Positions 61,237 to 64,000 of a stretch of 64,000 nucleotides of DNA are shown piece by piece (within the stretch, counting starts at the first letter, position 1; each line of letters opens with the position of its first letter). The translations under genes were made by a program, and so were the position numbers. The stretch lies in contig NZ_JABJWY010000039.1 of assembly GCF_013167215.1 (NCBI RefSeq), positions 255,144 through 319,143 on the forward strand. The letters run 5' to 3'. Source of the stretch: Sphingobacterium prati. Its GTDB lineage: Bacteria > Bacteroidota > Bacteroidia > Sphingobacteriales > Sphingobacteriaceae. Under the pieces are notes generated by a model. That model ran no database searches. It was given only the letters and a program-made list of their open reading frames with translations, and was not told the origin of the DNA.

Positions 61237-64000
61237 TTATTTTGCAGCCTCTGTTTTTTCTTTTTGGGATTCTTTGTATACTTTGCTATCCTCATCGTCC
61301 ATGTCCATATCGAGATCTTCTTCTTTGTATCTTCCCATTTTAAGCTGAAAATTATCAGCAGTACCGCTAATGCGCATTGGTATTCCGAAGATTCCGAATG
61401 GAGGCAACCCAAGTCTGAACCCGAGATTCATTCGTCCATCTAGTGTTACCTGGCCTTCAAATCGTGGTCTGAATCCCATCATCTTCATTTTGGTACGTTC
61501 GATGGTCATGACATTGTTCTTGATATGCGATTTGATGACGACTTTTTTCACTTCACCGTCTTTCAATTTTTCTTTTGAGGTGGATTCGCTGATGCCATTC
61601 AGTAATTTGAAACCTCTGAATTTAATCTGGTTCAATGTCAGGCTACCTTCGCCGACTATCGAAGGCATGACAGGCTGCATATTACCATTCAATAAACCGC
61701 CTAATTTATAATCCAGTGATACAAGGCCATGTGCGTTTTTGGCAGCAGTGACCATCTCTCTAAACATTGGAATTTCTTTATAGGCACGTTGAATATCAAA
61801 GCTGTCTGCTTTTACGGCGTAGTCGAATGCGGCTCTGCGGGGATTTATGGGTCTATAATTTCCATTCATAGCTGCTTTTAGTCCTGCTAGTTCAAAAGTG
61901 GTGCTGTTGAGGACCAGTTTACCTTCGTTGAAACGCAGATCCCCTTTGAAATCTTTGATATTCATGTTGTTGTAAGAAACATTGTTGACTAAACCTAGTA
62001 CCTGAACATCAAGATTTTTGGGCAAAAGGATAACACCTGTTTCCGAAGAAGAGGATGCTGCAGAAGCATTTTCCGCGAAAACCATGAAATCATCAACGGT
62101 GATTTTCTTACTGTTGAGCGTGAATTGTCCCTGTAAAGCAGCGCTGCTATTTGTCAGATAATTGATGATATTATTCATGTAACCTTTTACGGAGATCGAA
62201 TTTCTACCATAGTTGACCAGGAATCTGTCAAAGTTCATTTTCTCCTGATGGAAGCTAAAATCACCACTCTTGATCGCAATAGGTTGAGGGAGTAGATCTG
62301 TCTGTACCTGAATCTTACCGATGTTGATGCGTCCACTATTGTGGAGTCTGGCATAACGGCCGCTCGTCGCATCGCTCTGAAGACCTTTGAGACTGAAATC
62401 TGTATGAATAAAACCATCAACGTTGGTTCCGTCCAAAGCAAAAAACTTATAGATAGGACCAAGGTTGAGTTTTCCTTTGGACTGAATGTTATAGTTGATG
62501 TTATTGAAATTGCGCAGATCTGCATTCAGGAAAAATGGTTCCCCCGCGAATGTAAATGAAACGGGTAGTATCTTAACGCTCAAATCGCGTAAAGATCCTT
62601 TATCGCTATTTACAAATGCTTCGACATGTATATTTTCCATTGGAATAGGATACTCCTTGGATTTGATAAATCCATCTTTCACCACAATGGAGGTATTGGT
62701 CTCTGGAAAAATATTCCGTTTGAGATCGACATAACCTTTTGCATTGAGGTTTACATCGATCAACCCCGCCAGTTCAATATCTTTGATCGGATAGAAGCTT
62801 TTGATATCGGCCAAATTGAATAAGGCTTTGAGATCAGACTGTACCGCAATTTTGTTGAAATCTGTTATCGAAACATAGCCTTTAATATAGTTATTGAGTG
62901 CCTGAATTGAGATGTCGTAAATAGAAATGGATGCGCTTTTCATTTTGCCATCCGGATCTTTTGCTTCAAGACGATAAGCGATCTTGTCAAGTCCTTTTGG
63001 GAGATCCGCTAGTTGGAAATGGCCGTCTGTTAAGGTGTTTTTGATATCAAATGTCGGTATGGAAGCAATATATTCCTCCTCGCGTTTTTGAAGTCCGACT
63101 TTGCGTATTGCTCTGGCATAGGTTCCGTCGATCTTTGCGTCAAGATTCCATCGTCCGCCCAAGGAGAAACCCGGAAATTGTAGGGAAGAATATAATATGC
63201 CCAGGTCGAGGTCACTTTTCATATCAGCATGTACAGTCACAGGCTGCAGTCCTGCGATTTGGCCTTTAGCGTTGAAGTAACCTGAAGCAACCTTAAAATC
63301 AAACTGTTTCAGGTCAATCCGGAGCGAGTCGGGATTTAATGCCGGAAGATCAATCTTTAATTTTGCGTTCCAGTCTGTCAATGGATTATTGGATTGTTTA
63401 TAGGCCATATATCCGTTGTTGATGGTTAGCCCCAGGGATAAATCGGGCATCTCATTATTGTCAACAATATAGTCACCAATTAAATTTACAAATACTTCGG
63501 AAGTACCTTTGACGTATAGATCTTTTATCCATGATGCGTAACTATTGGGAACCAGTGACAGCAATTCACTCAGTGTACTCTCCTGGGATTTTAACTTGAA
63601 GTCCAGGTGGTAACCGTGCGATATAAAGGATAATAATCCTCGAAACCGAACTGGTAACTGGTTTATTTTTATGTCGTTTCGTTCGAATATAAATGATAAA
63701 TTATCGGTATTGATGCGTGTCAATAAGTTTGCATCAATTGATTTTTTGTCGACATAGAGCTCATTGTCAAAGGAAAAAGAAAAAGCGGCAATCTTGGCTC
63801 TGGTATTCAAATCAAAGATATTCGACATCAGATCACCTTTACCTTCGTAGTCCAGATCTTTTGCGTCAATCCATAATGGAATAGACTGGTCTTCGTAATG
63901 CAGATTGGTCTTTTCAAATCTAATCAGCTTAAAAGCCAGTGCACTGCTCCCGGAATTATCTTTTGCCTTCGTGGAATCCGTTGGTGTAGACTTGTAGATG
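61237..64000 (-). CDS. AsmA-like envelope protein (C-terminal part)
   Basis: The C-terminal ~920 residues of a large AsmA-family protein; the frame is open to the window edge (the first ATG inside the window, at 63828, is internal). Repeated beta-rich units such as LNTRAKIAAFSFSFDNELYV, FKVASGYFNAKGQIAGLQPV and LDVQVLGLVNNVSYNNMNIK suit the elongated lipid-channel groove of the AsmA/TamB group. The end GLPPFGIFGIPMRISGTADN is typical of AsmA_2 C-terminal domains, followed by an acidic then basic tail (DMDMDDEDSKVYKESQKEKT). Probably inner-membrane anchored and concerned with lipid transport or outer membrane assembly. Confidence 0.88.
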   Translation of the reverse strand, partial: IYKSTPTDSTKAKDNSGSSALAFKLIRFEKTNLHYEDQSIPLWIDAKDLDYEGKGDLMSNIFDLNTRAKIAAFSFSFDNELYVDKKSIDANLLTRINTDNLSFIFERNDIKINQLPVRFRGLLSFISHGYHLDFKLKSQESTLSELLSLVPNSYASWIKDLYVKGTSEVFVNLIGDYIVDNNEMPDLSLGLTINNGYMAYKQSNNPLTDWNAKLKIDLPALNPDSLRIDLKQFDFKVASGYFNAKGQIAGLQPVTVHADMKSDLDLGILYSSLQFPGFSLGGRWNLDAKIDGTYARAIRKVGLQKREEEYIASIPTFDIKNTLTDGHFQLADLPKGLDKIAYRLEAKDPDGKMKSASISIYDISIQALNNYIKGYVSITDFNKIAVQSDLKALFNLADIKSFYPIKDIELAGLIDVNLNAKGYVDLKRNIFPETNTSIVVKDGFIKSKEYPIPMENIHVEAFVNSDKGSLRDLSVKILPVSFTFAGEPFFLNADLRNFNNINYNIQSKGKLNLGPIYKFFALDGTNVDGFIHTDFSLKGLQSDATSGRYARLHNSGRINIGKIQVQTDLLPQPIAIKSGDFSFHQEKMNFDRFLVNYGRNSISVKGYMNNIINYLTNSSAALQGQFTLNSKKITVDDFMVFAENASAASSSSETGVILLPKNLDVQVLGLVNNVSYNNMNIKDFKGDLRFNEGKLVLNSTTFELAGLKAAMNGNYRPINPRRAAFDYAVKADSFDIQRAYKEIPMFREMVTAAKNAHGLVSLDYKLGGLLNGNMQPVMPSIVGEGSLTLNQIKFRGFKLLNGISESTSKEKLKDGEVKKVVIKSHIKNNVMTIERTKMKMMGFRPRFEGQVTLDGRMNLGFRLGLPPFGIFGIPMRISGTADNFQLKMGRYKEEDLDMDMDDEDSKVYKESQKEKTEAAK

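Overview
The window looks like chromosomal DNA from a member of the Bacteroidota, most probably a Sphingobacterium-like genus. The grounds are: gene families typical of that phylum (the DUF1599 and BT_3928-type DoxX pair, head-GIN DUF2807, HipA_2/DUF3037), several promoters with the phylum's TAnnTTTG -7 box, a tmRNA whose tag reads GEENYALAA, and the near absence of strong Shine-Dalgarno sequences. No CRISPR array, insertion sequence, prophage or tRNA gene was seen. The only stable RNA recognised with confidence is the tmRNA.

Layout. 1-3286 (minus): high-affinity phosphate uptake operon pstS-pstC-pstA-pstB, with pstB cut by the window edge. 3616-5803: membrane fatty-acid desaturase, convergent XRE regulator, a gene-poor stretch with a canonical promoter and strong hairpins (possible ncRNA), and a small membrane protein. 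6058-10474: exported TIM-barrel isomerase, tandem UspA stress protein, membrane-anchored FAD-linked oxidase, small exported protein, GNAT acetyltransferase. 10770-16417: a sugar-oxidation operon (GMC dehydrogenase, Tat-type small subunit, TIM-barrel isomerase, Gfo/Idh/MocA oxidoreductase) with a divergent AraC regulator. 16465-16829: tmRNA. 16997-26664: peptidase Dcp, aminotransferase, cation efflux, lepA, folD, helical lipoprotein. 26922-34636: serine hydrolase of the beta-lactamase fold, DUF1543 protein, amino acid permease, Rrf2 regulator with NAD(P)-binding partner, M1 peptidase, ArsC/Spx-like protein. 34930-42787: class II aldolase, DUF2807 protein, fatty acid hydroxylase family protein, outer membrane protein, small-gene pair, GDPD lipoprotein, shikimate kinase, DoxX protein, DUF1599 protein. 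43074-46220: HipA-like kinase with overlapping DUF3037 gene, then cysE-cysM for cysteine synthesis. 46483-49571: small enzymes and an esterase. 49834-55452: copper-handling cluster ending in a multicopper oxidase with a C-terminal barrel-like domain. 55557-64000: fabH, MocR-type regulator, Nudix hydrolase, two exported proteins, and the C-terminal part of a large AsmA-like protein.

Most of the window is housekeeping or general metabolism. The parts most worth a second look are the possible structured RNA at 5211-5580, the HipA_2/DUF3037 overlapping pair, the copper cluster with its fused oxidase/barrel and a metal-binding domain that lacks its cysteines, and the sugar-oxidation operon whose electron-accepting cytochrome is not encoded nearby. 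Functions are inferred from motifs read by eye; no database search was possible.
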